A DNA stretch of 64,000 nucleotides from Paraburkholderia kururiensis JCM 10599 = LMG 19447 (GTDB lineage Bacteria > Pseudomonadota > Gammaproteobacteria > Burkholderiales > Burkholderiaceae), in NCBI RefSeq assembly GCF_003986935.1, contig NZ_RJZE01000002.1, positions 124,001-188,000 of the forward strand. The letters are read 5' to 3'. A model generated the notes under the pieces. It saw only the letters and a program-made list of their open reading frames with translations. It was not told the origin of the DNA and searched no databases. The position numbers and the translations under genes are program-made. Shown here piece after piece: positions 7,828 to 16,980 of the stretch; position 1 is the stretch's first letter; each line of letters opens with the position of its first letter.

Positions 7828-10548
7828 ATGAAAACAGAAACCAGCGTCGAAACCGTGCCCGAGCAGAGCTTCGCTGCCCATACTCCGATGATGCAGCAGT
7901 ACTTGCGCATCAAGGCTGAGCATCCCGGCACACTCGTGTTCTACCGGATGGGTGACTTCTACGAGCTCTTCTACGACGACGCCGAAAAAGCCGCACGCCT
8001 GCTCGATCTCACGCTGACGCAGCGTGGCGCTTCGGCCGGTATCCCCATCAAGATGGCTGGCGTGCCGCATCACGCTGTCGAGCAATATCTCGCGAAGCTC
8101 GTGAAGCTCGGCGAGTCCGTGGCCATTTGCGAACAGATCGGCGACCCAGCTACCTCGAAAGGACCGGTGGAGCGCAAGGTGGTTCGCGTGGTTACTCCCG
8201 GGACGCTCACCGACGCGGCACTGCTCGCCGACAAGAGCGACGTCTACCTGATGGCCGTGTGCGCCGGACACAACCGGCGCGGCGTGGTCGTCAACGTGGG
8301 GCTCGCGTGGCTCAATCTCGCGAGCGGTGCACTGCGCCTTGCGGAAGTGGCACCCGACCAGGTGGCGGCTGCCTTCGAGCGCATTCGTCCCGCCGAAATC
8401 CTGGTCGCCGATGCTCCCGCTGACGCAAACGCGTGGTCGCCGCCACCCGGCTCCGGTGCGTTGACGCGTGTTCCGGCGTGGCACTTCGATGTGGCAGCTG
8501 GCACGCAGCGGCTCTGCGAACAAATGGAAGTGGCCAGTCTGGACGGCTTCAGTGCTCAGACGATGACGAGCGCATGCGGCGCCGCGGGCGCCCTGCTGCT
8601 TTACGCTGCCGCTACGCAAGGCCAGCAATTGCGGCACGTGCGCAGTCTCAAGGTCGAATACGAGTCCGAGTACATCGGGCTCGATCCCGCCACGCGTCGT
8701 AACCTCGAACTCACGGAAACGCTGCGCGGCACCGAATCGCCGACGCTGTGCTCATTACTCGACACGTGCAGTACGACGATGGGGAGCCGGCTGCTGCGTC
8801 ACTGGCTGCATCATCCGCCGCGCGACGCGTCGATTGCCGGCGCGCGTCAGCAGGCCATCGGCGCGCTCCTGGAGGCGCCGCCGCCAGCCAGTCTGGATGC
8901 CCTGCGTACCGCACTGCGCCAGATCGCGGACGTCGAGCGGATTACGGGGCGGCTCGCCCTGCTCTCGGCACGTCCGCGTGACCTTTCGAGCTTGCGCGAC
9001 ACGTTCATCGCATTGCCGTCGCTGCGCGAGCAGATGGCTGCTGTCAGCAGCGCCTCACCTATGCTTTCCCACATCGAAGCGATGCTGGAGCCGCCTGCTC
9101 CCTGCGTGGAGTTGTTGACTCGCGCGGTCGCGCCGGAGCCCGCAGCCATGGTGCGCGACGGCGGCGTCATCGCGCGCGGCTACGACGCCGAACTCGACGA
9201 GTTGCGCGACATCTCGGAAAACTGCGGCCAGTTTCTGCTCGAACTCGAAACGCGCGAACGCGAGCGCACCGGCATCAACAATCTGCGGGTCGAGTACAAC
9301 AAGGTTCACGGGTTCTATATCGAAGTGACGCGCGGGCAAACCGACAAGGTGCCCGACGACTATCGGCGGCGTCAAACACTCAAGAATGCCGAGCGCTACA
9401 TCACGCCCGAGCTGAAGACATTCGAAGACAAGGCACTGTCGGCCCAGGAACGCGCGCTCGCGCGTGAGCGCGCGCTCTACGACGCGCTCCTGCAATCGCT
9501 GCTCCCGTTCATTCCCGACTGCCAGCGTGTTGCGGCCGCGCTCGCGGAACTGGACGTACTCGCCACCTTCGCGGAACGCGCGCGAGCGCTCGATTGGGTC
9601 GCGCCTGCGTTCGACCAAAGCGCGGGCATCGAGATCGAACAGGGACGGCATCCCGTCGTCGAAGCCCAGGTCGAGCAGTTCATCGCAAACGACTGCCGGC
9701 TCGACGCCGAACGCAAGCTGCTGCTCATCACCGGCCCGAACATGGGCGGCAAGTCGACATTCATGCGCCAGACGGCGCTCATCGCGCTGCTGGCATACGT
9801 GGGCAGCTACGTGCCGGCGCGACGCGCGCGCTTCGGTCCGATCGACCGTATCTTCACGCGCATCGGCGCCGCCGACGACCTCGCGGGGGGCCGCTCCACG
9901 TTCATGGTGGAAATGACCGAGGCCGCCGCGATCCTCAACGACGCGACGTCGCAAAGTCTTGTGCTGATGGACGAAATCGGTCGCGGCACTTCGACTTTCG
10001 ATGGACTGGCGCTCGCGTGGGCCATTGCCCGTCATCTGCTGTCGCACAACAGTTGCTATACGCTCTTTGCCACCCATTACTTCGAACTCACGCAGTTGCC
10101 CGCGGAGTTTCCTCAGGCGGCCAACGTCCATCTGTCGGCCGTGGAGCACGGGCATGTGATCGTGTTCCTGCACGCGGTCAACGAAGGTCCGGCGAGCCAG
10201 AGTTACGGCCTTCAGGTGGCGCAGCTTGCCGGCGTACCGTCTGCCGTCATCCGTGCGGCACGCAAGCACCTCGCGCTGCTGGAGCAACAGTCGGCAGCAC
10301 AGCCAACGCCACAGCTCGATCTGTTCGCTCCGCCACCAATGGCAGAAGTCGACGACGAAACGGCGCCACTCCATGAAGTGCGGGACGAAGACGATCAGTA
10401 TCGCGAAGCATCATCGATCGATCCGGCCTCAGAAGCGCTTGCTGAACGGCTTCGTTCCATCGACCCGGATGGACTGCGGCCACGCGAGGCACTCGATCTG
10501 CTCTATGAATTGCACGGGCTCGCGATGGCGCCGCATGAGAAACGCTGA
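7828..10548 (+). CDS. mutS: DNA mismatch repair protein MutS
   Basis: Binds base mismatches and small loops and starts methyl-directed or MutL-dependent repair. The 906-residue product has the mismatch-binding Phe-X-Glu motif in GDFYELF (residues 42-48), the core and lever domains, the Walker A loop [13 protein letters not shown] (about 636-648), and the Walker B/signature region [14 protein letters not shown] (about 712-725). The C-terminal dimerisation tail is present, so this is full-length MutS1. The ATG lacks a Shine-Dalgarno. Its 3' end overlaps the next gene by 14 bp, implying translational coupling. Confidence 0.97.
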   Translation: MKTETSVETVPEQSFAAHTPMMQQYLRIKAEHPGTLVFYRMGDFYELFYDDAEKAARLLDLTLTQRGASAGIPIKMAGVPHHAVEQYLAKLVKLGESVAICEQIGDPATSKGPVERKVVRVVTPGTLTDAALLADKSDVYLMAVCAGHNRRGVVVNVGLAWLNLASGALRLAEVAPDQVAAAFERIRPAEILVADAPADANAWSPPPGSGALTRVPAWHFDVAAGTQRLCEQMEVASLDGFSAQTMTSACGAAGALLLYAAATQGQQLRHVRSLKVEYESEYIGLDPATRRNLELTETLRGTESPTLCSLLDTCSTTMGSRLLRHWLHHPPRDASIAGARQQAIGALLEAPPPASLDALRTALRQIADVERITGRLALLSARPRDLSSLRDTFIALPSLREQMAAVSSASPMLSHIEAMLEPPAPCVELLTRAVAPEPAAMVRDGGVIARGYDAELDELRDISENCGQFLLELETRERERTGINNLRVEYNKVHGFYIEVTRGQTDKVPDDYRRRQTLKNAERYITPELKTFEDKALSAQERALARERALYDALLQSLLPFIPDCQRVAAALAELDVLATFAERARALDWVAPAFDQSAGIEIEQGRHPVVEAQVEQFIANDCRLDAERKLLLITGPNMGGKSTFMRQTALIALLAYVGSYVPARRARFGPIDRIFTRIGAADDLAGGRSTFMVEMTEAAAILNDATSQSLVLMDEIGRGTSTFDGLALAWAIARHLLSHNSCYTLFATHYFELTQLPAEFPQAANVHLSAVEHGHVIVFLHAVNEGPASQSYGLQVAQLAGVPSAVIRAARKHLALLEQQSAAQPTPQLDLFAPPPMAEVDDETAPLHEVRDEDDQYREASSIDPASEALAERLRSIDPDGLRPREALDLLYELHGLAMAPHEKR

Positions 10549-11815
10549 GTGTTCTGCGCACGCTGTGCCACACGGGCGTGCGTGTCGTAGAGCACTCGCA
10601 GCGGCGGCCTTCGTCGCCACGGTGCTTGGGCTTGTCTGCGTCCCGGCTCGAGCAGCGGGGCAGCGCTATTCGTTTGCCGTCGTTTCAGGGGCAATACGAG
10701 GCCCGGCCGACGAAGCCGCTACACAGCGACTGATCGAAGCCGCTGGACTGAACAGGAACGTGGCGTTCATCGTCTATGACGGCAATCTCAAGGGTCCCAC
10801 TGAAGCCTGCAGCGATGCGCTTTACGAGCGTCGCGAGGCGGTGCTTGAAACAGCGCGGCCGGCGCTGATATTCGTACCCGGCCAATACGACTGGGTCGGC
10901 TGCTCAGCGCACGACGCGGGTGACTTCGATCCGGTGGAGCGGCTCGACCGGTTGCGGCAAACGCTGTTTGCGGACCCCACCTCGATGGGACAGACGCGTC
11001 TACCACTCACTCGCGAAAGCGAGGTGTCGCGCTTCAGGCCGTACCGGGAAAACGTGCGCTGGCAGGTGGATGACACCATCTTCATCGGACTCAACGTGCC
11101 GGGTGGCAACAATCATTACCTGACCGCCGGCGGCCGCAATGGTGAATTCGAGGATCGCACGATCGCCAATGCCTTCTGGCTCGAACATGCAGGCGAGTAC
11201 GCGCGGCGCCATGGCGCGCGCGCAATCGTGATATTCATTCAAGGCGACCCGGACCCTGAGCGCTACGAGCGGCCGGACCGCTTCGCATGGCTGCGCTTTG
11301 CACGCCACGAACGGCGCGACGGGTATCTGGAGTTCAAGCGGAGTCTGGTCAAACTTGCCGAAACATTTCGCGGCCCCGTTGTGGTGATCCACGAAGACGA
11401 CGGCCGGCCAGCCGGCGGTTTTCAGATCGACCAGCCGCTACGCAACGACAAAGGCGCGCGAGTCGCCAATCTGACGCGCATCGCATTTGCGCCGCGAAAC
11501 AAGCTTATGCAGTGGATAGAGGTCGATGCGGACATGGCACGGCACCCGCCGTTTCGCGTCAGCGTGCGTGATGTACCGAAAGATTTGCCCCTGCCGCAGC
11601 CGCCGACCCTCGTACCCGGAGGGGACAGCGCGCCGCCGGTTCCGGCCATGCCCACTGTGCCCGAAGTATCGTCCGCGCCCGATGTACCTGCTCCTTCGTC
11701 GGCATTCGCCGAGCCTGCGAGTCAGCCGCTCGACTCCGGCACAGGTAACGGCAACAATACGACTCATCCAGGTTATGCCGTTCCGCCGCCGGGTGGCACG
11801 GGCACTGCGCCTTGA
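10535..11815 (+). CDS. Exported protein with degenerate metallophosphoesterase-like fold
   Basis: Function unknown. The ATG at 10535 lies inside the last codons of mutS; upstream residues in this frame are only the mutS shadow. The 426-residue product has Arg-rich n-region and a hydrophobic core ending PARAAGQ (cleavage near residue 45), so it should be periplasmic or secreted. Order of motifs recalls calcineurin-like phosphoesterases, but the metal ligands are altered: VVSGAI in place of D-x-H, YDGNLKG in place of GD, PGQYDW in place of GNHD, and FIQGDPD/IHEDDG late in the domain. A Pro/Ala/Ser-rich tail of about 90 residues follows. I infer a pseudo-enzyme or altered specificity; the family link is tentative. 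Confidence 0.8.
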   Translation: MRNAECSAHAVPHGRACRRALAAAAFVATVLGLVCVPARAAGQRYSFAVVSGAIRGPADEAATQRLIEAAGLNRNVAFIVYDGNLKGPTEACSDALYERREAVLETARPALIFVPGQYDWVGCSAHDAGDFDPVERLDRLRQTLFADPTSMGQTRLPLTRESEVSRFRPYRENVRWQVDDTIFIGLNVPGGNNHYLTAGGRNGEFEDRTIANAFWLEHAGEYARRHGARAIVIFIQGDPDPERYERPDRFAWLRFARHERRDGYLEFKRSLVKLAETFRGPVVVIHEDDGRPAGGFQIDQPLRNDKGARVANLTRIAFAPRNKLMQWIEVDADMARHPPFRVSVRDVPKDLPLPQPPTLVPGGDSAPPVPAMPTVPEVSSAPDVPAPSSAFAEPASQPLDSGTGNGNNTTHPGYAVPPPGGTGTAP

Positions 11816-11832
11816 GCCTTCTTGAACCTTGA

Positions 11833-11854
11833 GCCGGCGTCAGGCGACGCCGGC
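11833..11854. terminator. Hairpin between convergent genes
   Basis: Perfect 9-bp inverted repeat GCCGGCGTC/GACGCCGGC with an AGGC loop, lying between the converging 3' ends of the mutS-linked gene and slyD. No T-tract on either side, so termination efficiency is uncertain. Confidence 0.4.
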
Positions 11855-11866
11855 ATACCGCAGGGC

Positions 11867-12412
11867 TCAGTGCAACGTGGGTTTTGAATCCCCTTCGCCC
11901 TCGTCATCGTCTTCATCTTCGTCGACAACTTCGAGGCCATTCGCACCGTGTGCGTGCTCGTGCTGGATCTCGTCGTCCGTGGCCTGACGCACCTCCGTGA
12001 CGGTCAGCGCGAACCGCAAGGCCATGCCAGCGAGCGGGTGGTTGCCATCGAGGACGACCTTGTCTTCCGCAACATCCGTCACTGTGTAGATGAGCGTGTC
12101 CAGGTCTTCGTCGCCCTCTTCGGGGGTGCCCTCGAATTGCATGCCGACTTCGAGCGGCTCGGGAAAGCGGTTGCGCGGTTCAATCTTCACCAAGTCGGGA
12201 TCGTACTCGCCGAACGCGTCTTGCGGCTCAAGTTGAATCTGGGTTTCGAAGCCAGGCTCCTGCCCATCAAGCACTTCCTCGATCTTGGGGAACGTGCCAT
12301 CATAGCCGCCGTGCAGATAGACCATCGGCTCGTCGCTTTCCTCAATCAGATTGCCCTGCGCATCCGACAGCTTATAAGCGACCGAAACGACAGTGTCCTT
12401 TGCGATTTTCAT
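11867..12412 (-). CDS. slyD: SlyD-type FKBP peptidylprolyl isomerase
   Basis: Proline isomerase and chaperone of the cytosol. The 181-residue product begins MKIAKDTVVSVAYKLSDAQG, the canonical SlyD start; a GGAG Shine-Dalgarno lies six bases upstream. The FKBP half-domains flank an insert-in-flap (about residues 70-125), and DGNHPLAGMALRFALTV is the family's C-terminal FKBP strand. Unlike E. coli SlyD there is no His/Cys-rich nickel tail; the C-terminus is instead acidic (DEDEDDDEGEGDS) with only two His near HEHAHG. It is divergent from the JmjC oxygenase gene with only 32 bp between start codons. Confidence 0.93.
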   Translation of the reverse strand: MKIAKDTVVSVAYKLSDAQGNLIEESDEPMVYLHGGYDGTFPKIEEVLDGQEPGFETQIQLEPQDAFGEYDPDLVKIEPRNRFPEPLEVGMQFEGTPEEGDEDLDTLIYTVTDVAEDKVVLDGNHPLAGMALRFALTVTEVRQATDDEIQHEHAHGANGLEVVDEDEDDDEGEGDSKPTLH

Positions 12413-12436
12413 TCGATTCTCCAGAATACAAATCAC

Positions 12437-12442
12437 ATTATA
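12437..12442 (-). promoter_or_regulatory. -10 box of slyD
   Basis: On the minus strand the sequence reads TATAAT, the consensus -10, 25 bases before the slyD ATG. The implied transcript leader is about 18 nt and contains the GGAG ribosome site. The -35 would fall near 12460-12465 (GTCGGA, poor), inside the annotated 5' end of the divergent oxygenase gene. Confidence 0.55.
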
Positions 12443-12444
12443 CG

Positions 12445-13683
12445 ATGCCCAAGCGGCCCTCCGACCATCCGGCCGGCCAACGCGCGACCCCATCGCGCAT
12501 GTCAGCCCCGGCTTCCGGCCTGCCTTCCCCCGACCAGCCCACGCCATTGCTCGGCGGCCTCACTCCGACGCAATTCATGCGCCGGTACTGGCAGAAAAAG
12601 CCGTTCCTGATCCGTCAGGCAGTGCCCGGCATTGCGTCGCCGGTTACACGCGATGAGCTGTTCAAGCTGGCCGGGAACGACGACGTCGAGTCCCGTCTCG
12701 TCACGCATTTTCGGCGGCGCTGGAAACTGGACCACGGTCCCTTCGACACTACTGCGTTGCCGCGCACCGCTCAACGCGACTGGACGTTACTCGTCCAGGG
12801 CGTGGACCTGCACGACGACCGAGCCCGAGCGCTGCTCGACAGGTTCCGCTTCGTGCCGGACGCCCGGCTCGACGATCTGATGATCTCTTACGCGACTGAT
12901 GGCGGCGGTGTCGGGCCACACTTTGATTCATACGACGTGTTTTTGCTGCAGGTACATGGCAAGCGACATTGGCGTATCGGCGCACAACGCGATCTGTCGT
13001 TGCGCGAAGACCTGCCATTGAAAGTACTCGCGCACTTCGAGCCCGAAGAGGAATGGATCCTGGAACCAGGCGACATGCTTTATTTGCCGCCGCATATTGC
13101 ACACGACGGCATCGCGATCGGTGAATGCATGACTTGCTCGATCGGCTTCAGGGCGCCGTCGGCAAGCGAACTCGCCGCGCAGTTCCTCTACTACCTGGCC
13201 GAACGCGGTGGCGCCCACCGCGGGCAGGACGCGCTCTACAGCGATCCGAAACAGCCCGCCGTGAGCGAGCCTGCCCAATTGCCGGCAGCGCTGGTGGAAC
13301 GAGTCGGCGCGATCCTTACGAAGATCCGCTGGAACCAGGCCGACGTGTCCGGATTTCTCGGTGCCTGGCTAAGCGAACCGAAGTCGAATGTGGTGTTCGA
13401 GCCGCCCGCGCGTCCGCTCAACGAAGCCGCGTTTGTGAACCGCGCTTCACACGACGGCGTACGCCTGCACCGCAAAACAGTTCTGCTATACGATATTCAC
13501 TCATATTTCCTGAATGGCGAGGAAAACTCTCTTCCATCCAGCAAAAAATGGCTCCTCGATCTCGCGAATTGTCGCGCGCTGAGTGCGAAACGCTTTGTAA
13601 CACTCTCACACGATTCGTCGGTGACAGCACTACTGCACGAGTGGTATTGTGCGGGCTGGATAGAGTTGGGCGGGCTTGCATAA
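12445..13683 (+). CDS. JmjC/cupin-type 2-oxoglutarate oxygenase (RoxA/YcfD-like)
   Basis: Probable Fe(II)/2-oxoglutarate hydroxylase acting on ribosomal protein uL16 (YcfD/RoxA family). The iron ligands are visible: HFD in GVGPHFDSYDVFLLQVHG (about residues 156-173) and the second His in PPHIAHDG (about 216-223). An N-terminal FMRRYWQKKPFLIRQA block (about 50-65) and a winged-helix C-terminal region match the family. The ATG at 12445 has no Shine-Dalgarno and sits three bases from the slyD -10 box; the next Met (12499, residue 19) still precedes the domain and may be the true start. Confidence 0.9.
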   Translation: MPKRPSDHPAGQRATPSRMSAPASGLPSPDQPTPLLGGLTPTQFMRRYWQKKPFLIRQAVPGIASPVTRDELFKLAGNDDVESRLVTHFRRRWKLDHGPFDTTALPRTAQRDWTLLVQGVDLHDDRARALLDRFRFVPDARLDDLMISYATDGGGVGPHFDSYDVFLLQVHGKRHWRIGAQRDLSLREDLPLKVLAHFEPEEEWILEPGDMLYLPPHIAHDGIAIGECMTCSIGFRAPSASELAAQFLYYLAERGGAHRGQDALYSDPKQPAVSEPAQLPAALVERVGAILTKIRWNQADVSGFLGAWLSEPKSNVVFEPPARPLNEAAFVNRASHDGVRLHRKTVLLYDIHSYFLNGEENSLPSSKKWLLDLANCRALSAKRFVTLSHDSSVTALLHEWYCAGWIELGGLA

Positions 13684-13775
13684 GCCCTTCCAGCTGCTAT
13701 ACCGTTACGGAAACGTCTGTATGAGAAAGACAACGTATTGACCCCGCATTTGTCGACGGTCGGTACGAAAGTGCA

Positions 13776-13781
13776 TATAAT
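13776..13781 (+). promoter_or_regulatory. Promoter -10 box upstream of small lipoprotein gene
   Basis: Consensus TATAAT in GTGCATATAATTTCC; a poor -35 (TTGTCG at 13750-13755, 20-bp spacer). It implies a leader of about 125 nt before the lipoprotein ATG at 13913. The leader can pair CTCCA with TGGAG and flanking GTG with CAC (about 13820-13858). Confidence 0.45.
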
Positions 13782-13912
13782 TTCCGCCCAAGCCGTAGGG
13801 AAGATTCACGCTCATGAAGTGCGTCTCCACCAGCGGCCCGGGTCGGTGTTGGAGCACATTACCGGTATTATTTTGCGCTGTTGCTTACCTTTAACCATAA
13901 AAGGACGTGATC

Positions 13913-14173
13913 ATGAAGAAATCCCTCCTCGTAGCATCCCTGTTGGCAGCCGTTGCACTGGCTGCTTGCAACAAGAGCAGCGATCAAGCCGCTGCCCCGG
14001 CCGCTAGCGACACGTCGGCTGCTTCGGCACCGGCTGCTGCTGCAAGCGACACGGGTGCTGCTTCGAGCGCCGCCGCTGCGAGCGACACGGGTGCTGCTTC
14101 GGCTACGACGGGTGCTTCGGACGCAGGCGCTGCCGCTTCGGCTGCTGCTCCGGCTTCGGGCGCAAGCCAGTAA
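13913..14173 (+). CDS. Small Ala/Ser-rich lipoprotein with internal repeats
   Basis: An 86-residue lipoprotein: MKKSLLVASLLAAVALAAC gives a lipobox LAAC with acylation at Cys19, and the +2 residue is Asn, so outer-membrane sorting is expected. The mature part is almost entirely Ala, Ser, Asp, Thr and Gly, built from imperfect repeats of the type AASDTGAAS. AAGGA lies seven bases before the ATG; a GTG two codons upstream overlaps that site and is unlikely. No function is known to me; such low-complexity lipoproteins are common in Burkholderia and look like short disordered surface or periplasmic tethers. A strong terminator follows. Confidence 0.82.
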   Translation: MKKSLLVASLLAAVALAACNKSSDQAAAPAASDTSAASAPAAAASDTGAASSAAAASDTGAASATTGASDAGAAASAAAPASGASQ

Positions 14174-14255
14174 GTCGTTGTTGCGCGAGTTCGCCTTCGG
14201 GCGAACGTCTGCCAGAAGCCAGATGTGCTACACGCAAGTCCGGCTTCCGGCAGGC

Positions 14256-14299
14256 AAAAACAAAACGCCACGAAGTTCGCTTCGTGGCGTTTTGTTTTG
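14256..14299. terminator. Bidirectional intrinsic terminator
   Basis: Near-perfect inverted repeat, AAAACGCCACGAAG pairing with CTTCGTGGCGTTTT, flanked by an A-run on the left and a T-run on the right. It can stop the lipoprotein transcript (plus) and the helicase transcript (minus), which converge here. Confidence 0.88.
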
Positions 14300-14322
14300 C
14301 ACGGTGTCTCTGATGCCGGCAA

Positions 14323-16575
14323 TCAGCCGGTCTGCTTTCGCTCGCCGAAAAACTCCCGAACGACTTCGATCTCGCGTGTGCGCTTGAACGGCGGCAAGCT
14401 CTGCCAGATCCGACGTCCATATGGCTTATCCACGAGTCGTGTGTCGCAGATCATCAGCACGCCGCGGTCCGTCTCTGCGCGAATGAGCCGCCCCGCCCCC
14501 TGCTTGAGCGTGATGACAGCCTGCGGTAACTGATGGACCGCAAACGGGCTCAGCCCCTTCCTGGCCAGTGCGTCGAGGCGCGCAGCCAGAACCGGATCGT
14601 CGGGCGGCGCGAACGGCAGCTTGTCGATGACGACGAGCGACAGCGCATCGCCGCGCACGTCCACCCCTTCCCAGAAGCTCTGGCTGCCCACGAGAATGGC
14701 GTTGCCGTAGGCGCGGAATCGCTCCAGCAGTTCCGTGCGGCTCGCATCGCCTTGCACGAGCAACGGTGTATTCCATCCACGAGCGTCAATGGTGTCGCGC
14801 AATTTCGCCGCGATGCGGTCCACGGCACGCAGCGTCGTACAGAGCATGAACACGCCACCGCCGGAAGCCTCGATGGCGGGCAGCGCCGCGTCGAACACCG
14901 CGTCCGTGAATGCCGGCGACGATGGCTGCGGCAAATTGCGCGGCACGTATAACAAGCCTTGCGTCGGATAATCGAACGGACTGGGCAGCGTCATCGAACG
15001 GCGCGCGTTCAGTCCCATCTGCGCGGCATAGTGCGTGAAGTCGCCGCGCACCGACAGTGTCGCCGATGTGAAAACCCACGCACGCGGTACGCCAGCGCGC
15101 TGCTTCGCGAAGATGGGCGCCACCGACAACGGCGTCTCGTGCAGTTGAACCGTGTGCGAAAACACCTCGACCCAGCGGACCTTCTCTTCAGGATCCGTTG
15201 CGGCCTGCGTACCCGATGGGTTCTGCGCCGTCTCCTGCGGCTTCGAAGATGCGTTCGCGGGTTCGGGCACGGTCCATCCTGCAAGCGTGTCCTGCAACTC
15301 GCGTGCGCGGCGCAGGCAGGCACCCAATGACTCCGCCCGTTCGGCTTGACCGGCCAGGGCGGTGGCGAGTGCCGCAAGTTCTGTTTCGACCGCAACGAGC
15401 GCAGGAAAAAGCGGATGGTCCTCCGGCAGTTGCGCCACCGACAGTCGCACCGAGTCTTCCTTGAACGCCAGCCGCACATCGCGCGCTGCGCGCTCGAGCG
15501 CCGCGCCGAGCTTCACCCATTCGACAGCATCACGCGCATGACTGAGCCCTTCGGCAACACAGTCTCGCGCCAGTTCGAGCAGTTGCGCGGTGGAAAGCGT
15601 CTCGCCGAAGAAAAGCGTCGCGGTCTCGGGCAACTGGTGTGCTTCGTCGAAGATGATCGTGTTGGCCGTGGGCAGCAACTCCGCCATGCCCGTGTCGCGC
15701 AGCATGATGTCAGCGAAGAAGAGATGGTGATTGACCACCACGATGTCGGCCTGCTGTGCTTCGCGGCGCGCCTGCATCACGAAGCAGTCCTTGTAATTCG
15801 GACATTCCTGGCCGAGGCAGTTCTCGCGCGTCGAGGTCACCATCGACCATACGGCAGCTGTTTCCGGCACGCTCGCGAGTTCAGCCTTGTCGCCCGACTT
15901 CGTTATTTTCGCGAACCGCACGATCTCCTGAAGCCACGCCGTTTCCTGGCGCGACGGCAGGCGTCCGTTGTCGGCGGTGCGCTGGAGGTAGTAGTGGCAA
16001 AGGTAGTTCGCGCGCCCCTTGAGCATCGCGACCGAAACCGGCACGGCCAACGCATCGCGCACGGTCGGAATGTCGCGCTGAAACAGCTGGTCCTGAAGAT
16101 GCTTGGTGCCGGTCGACACGACCACCTTGCCGCCCCAGAGCATGGCGGGCACGAGGTAGGCGTACGTCTTGCCCGTGCCCGTGCCGGCTTCCACGATCAG
16201 CGTGTTCTCGCCGCCATCGATACCCGCCTGCTCGCCGTCACCGGAGCTGGCCATGCCGTTATCCGCACCGGACGTGCTCGCGCCTTGCAGGCGCCGCGCC
16301 GGGCGTTTCTGCGTCTCGAACATGTCCGGATCGGGCATAGCACGCCCCGAGGCTTCCATGGCAGCCGCTACGGCCCGCGCCATCTCGATCTGCGAGGCAC
16401 GAGGCCGGTAGCCCTCGATTTCGCGCGCAAGCACGCCGTCGGCCGCGAAGATGGCGTCGAGCTCCAACACGCGCCGGGCGTTCAGCACAGGCGCGCCGGC
16501 GTTGGGGCGCAAAGCGGACACCGGTGCGTCGCCGTCGGGCGCTGCACCGGAAAGAGAAACAGGCGATGAATTCAA
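14323..16575 (-). CDS. DinG/YoaA-family Fe-S ATP-dependent DNA helicase
   Basis: Superfamily 2 helicase of the XPD/DinG type, expected to unwind 5'-tailed DNA during repair. In the 750-residue product: Walker A GTGTGKT (131-137), a four-cysteine iron-sulfur patch (NYLCHYY, ENCLGQECPNYKDCF), DEAH box IIFDEAHQLPE, and C-terminal motifs GSQSFWEGVDV and QGAGRLIR. There is no N-terminal exonuclease domain, so it resembles proteobacterial DinG/YoaA rather than Gram-positive DinG. About 50 residues ahead of the first helicase motif are unstructured, and a Gly/Ser/Asp-rich insert (about 100-122) precedes Walker A. It stands alone, with the YdcH-like gene 61 bp upstream. Confidence 0.93.
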   Translation of the reverse strand: MNSSPVSLSGAAPDGDAPVSALRPNAGAPVLNARRVLELDAIFAADGVLAREIEGYRPRASQIEMARAVAAAMEASGRAMPDPDMFETQKRPARRLQGASTSGADNGMASSGDGEQAGIDGGENTLIVEAGTGTGKTYAYLVPAMLWGGKVVVSTGTKHLQDQLFQRDIPTVRDALAVPVSVAMLKGRANYLCHYYLQRTADNGRLPSRQETAWLQEIVRFAKITKSGDKAELASVPETAAVWSMVTSTRENCLGQECPNYKDCFVMQARREAQQADIVVVNHHLFFADIMLRDTGMAELLPTANTIIFDEAHQLPETATLFFGETLSTAQLLELARDCVAEGLSHARDAVEWVKLGAALERAARDVRLAFKEDSVRLSVAQLPEDHPLFPALVAVETELAALATALAGQAERAESLGACLRRARELQDTLAGWTVPEPANASSKPQETAQNPSGTQAATDPEEKVRWVEVFSHTVQLHETPLSVAPIFAKQRAGVPRAWVFTSATLSVRGDFTHYAAQMGLNARRSMTLPSPFDYPTQGLLYVPRNLPQPSSPAFTDAVFDAALPAIEASGGGVFMLCTTLRAVDRIAAKLRDTIDARGWNTPLLVQGDASRTELLERFRAYGNAILVGSQSFWEGVDVRGDALSLVVIDKLPFAPPDDPVLAARLDALARKGLSPFAVHQLPQAVITLKQGAGRLIRAETDRGVLMICDTRLVDKPYGRRIWQSLPPFKRTREIEVVREFFGERKQTG

Positions 16576-16636
16576 GGCAAGCGGTTTCCTGCAAAGTCCG
16601 GCGTGCGCATAGGCCCCGGCGCCTGCCAGGGCGCGG

Positions 16637-16870
16637 TTACACGCGCCTGTCGGATGTACTCAATGAATCGGGTTCCAGTTGCAGCTGCAACAGGATGATG
16701 TTGTCCTTGACCTTCAGCTTGCGCTTCTTGAGACGCTGCAGCTCCAGGTCATCGGAGCCGGGGTCGTCCGACATCCTCTCGATCAAACGGTCCAGATCAC
16801 CGTGCTCCGATTCCAGTTGCAGAATGCGGTCGCGAATGACCTCGGTCTTGACATGATGTTGATCGCGCAT
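16637..16870 (-). CDS. DUF465 / YdcH-like small protein
   Basis: A 77-residue, highly charged, probably all-helical protein starting MRDQHHVKTEVIRDRILQLE. The pattern LESEHGDLDRLIERM followed by LELQRLKKRKLKVKDNI matches the YdcH/DUF465 family, whose members form helical hairpins of unknown function. A Leu-rich C-terminus (ILLQLQLEP) completes it. It sits between the coiled-coil protein gene and the helicase gene on the same strand. Confidence 0.82.
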   Translation of the reverse strand: MRDQHHVKTEVIRDRILQLESEHGDLDRLIERMSDDPGSDDLELQRLKKRKLKVKDNIILLQLQLEPDSLSTSDRRV

Positions 16871-16980
16871 GCTCGCCTCCTCACCGATGCGGCGAACGCC
16901 GCGCCGCGTGCGCGGTTCCGCCTGAGGTTGCCGTCCGACTGACAAGCGGCAGCGCAGGTGCTGCTGCCGCTCTTCCTGCC

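Noticed and set aside
10226..11815. Longer 529-residue version of the mutS-linked exported protein
   Set aside because: The extra N-terminus overlaps mutS in another frame and would hide the clear signal peptide; start set at 10535.
13738..14007. Plus-strand frame overlapping the lipoprotein gene start
   Set aside because: Out of frame with the lipoprotein, no ribosome site; the promoter -10 lies inside it.
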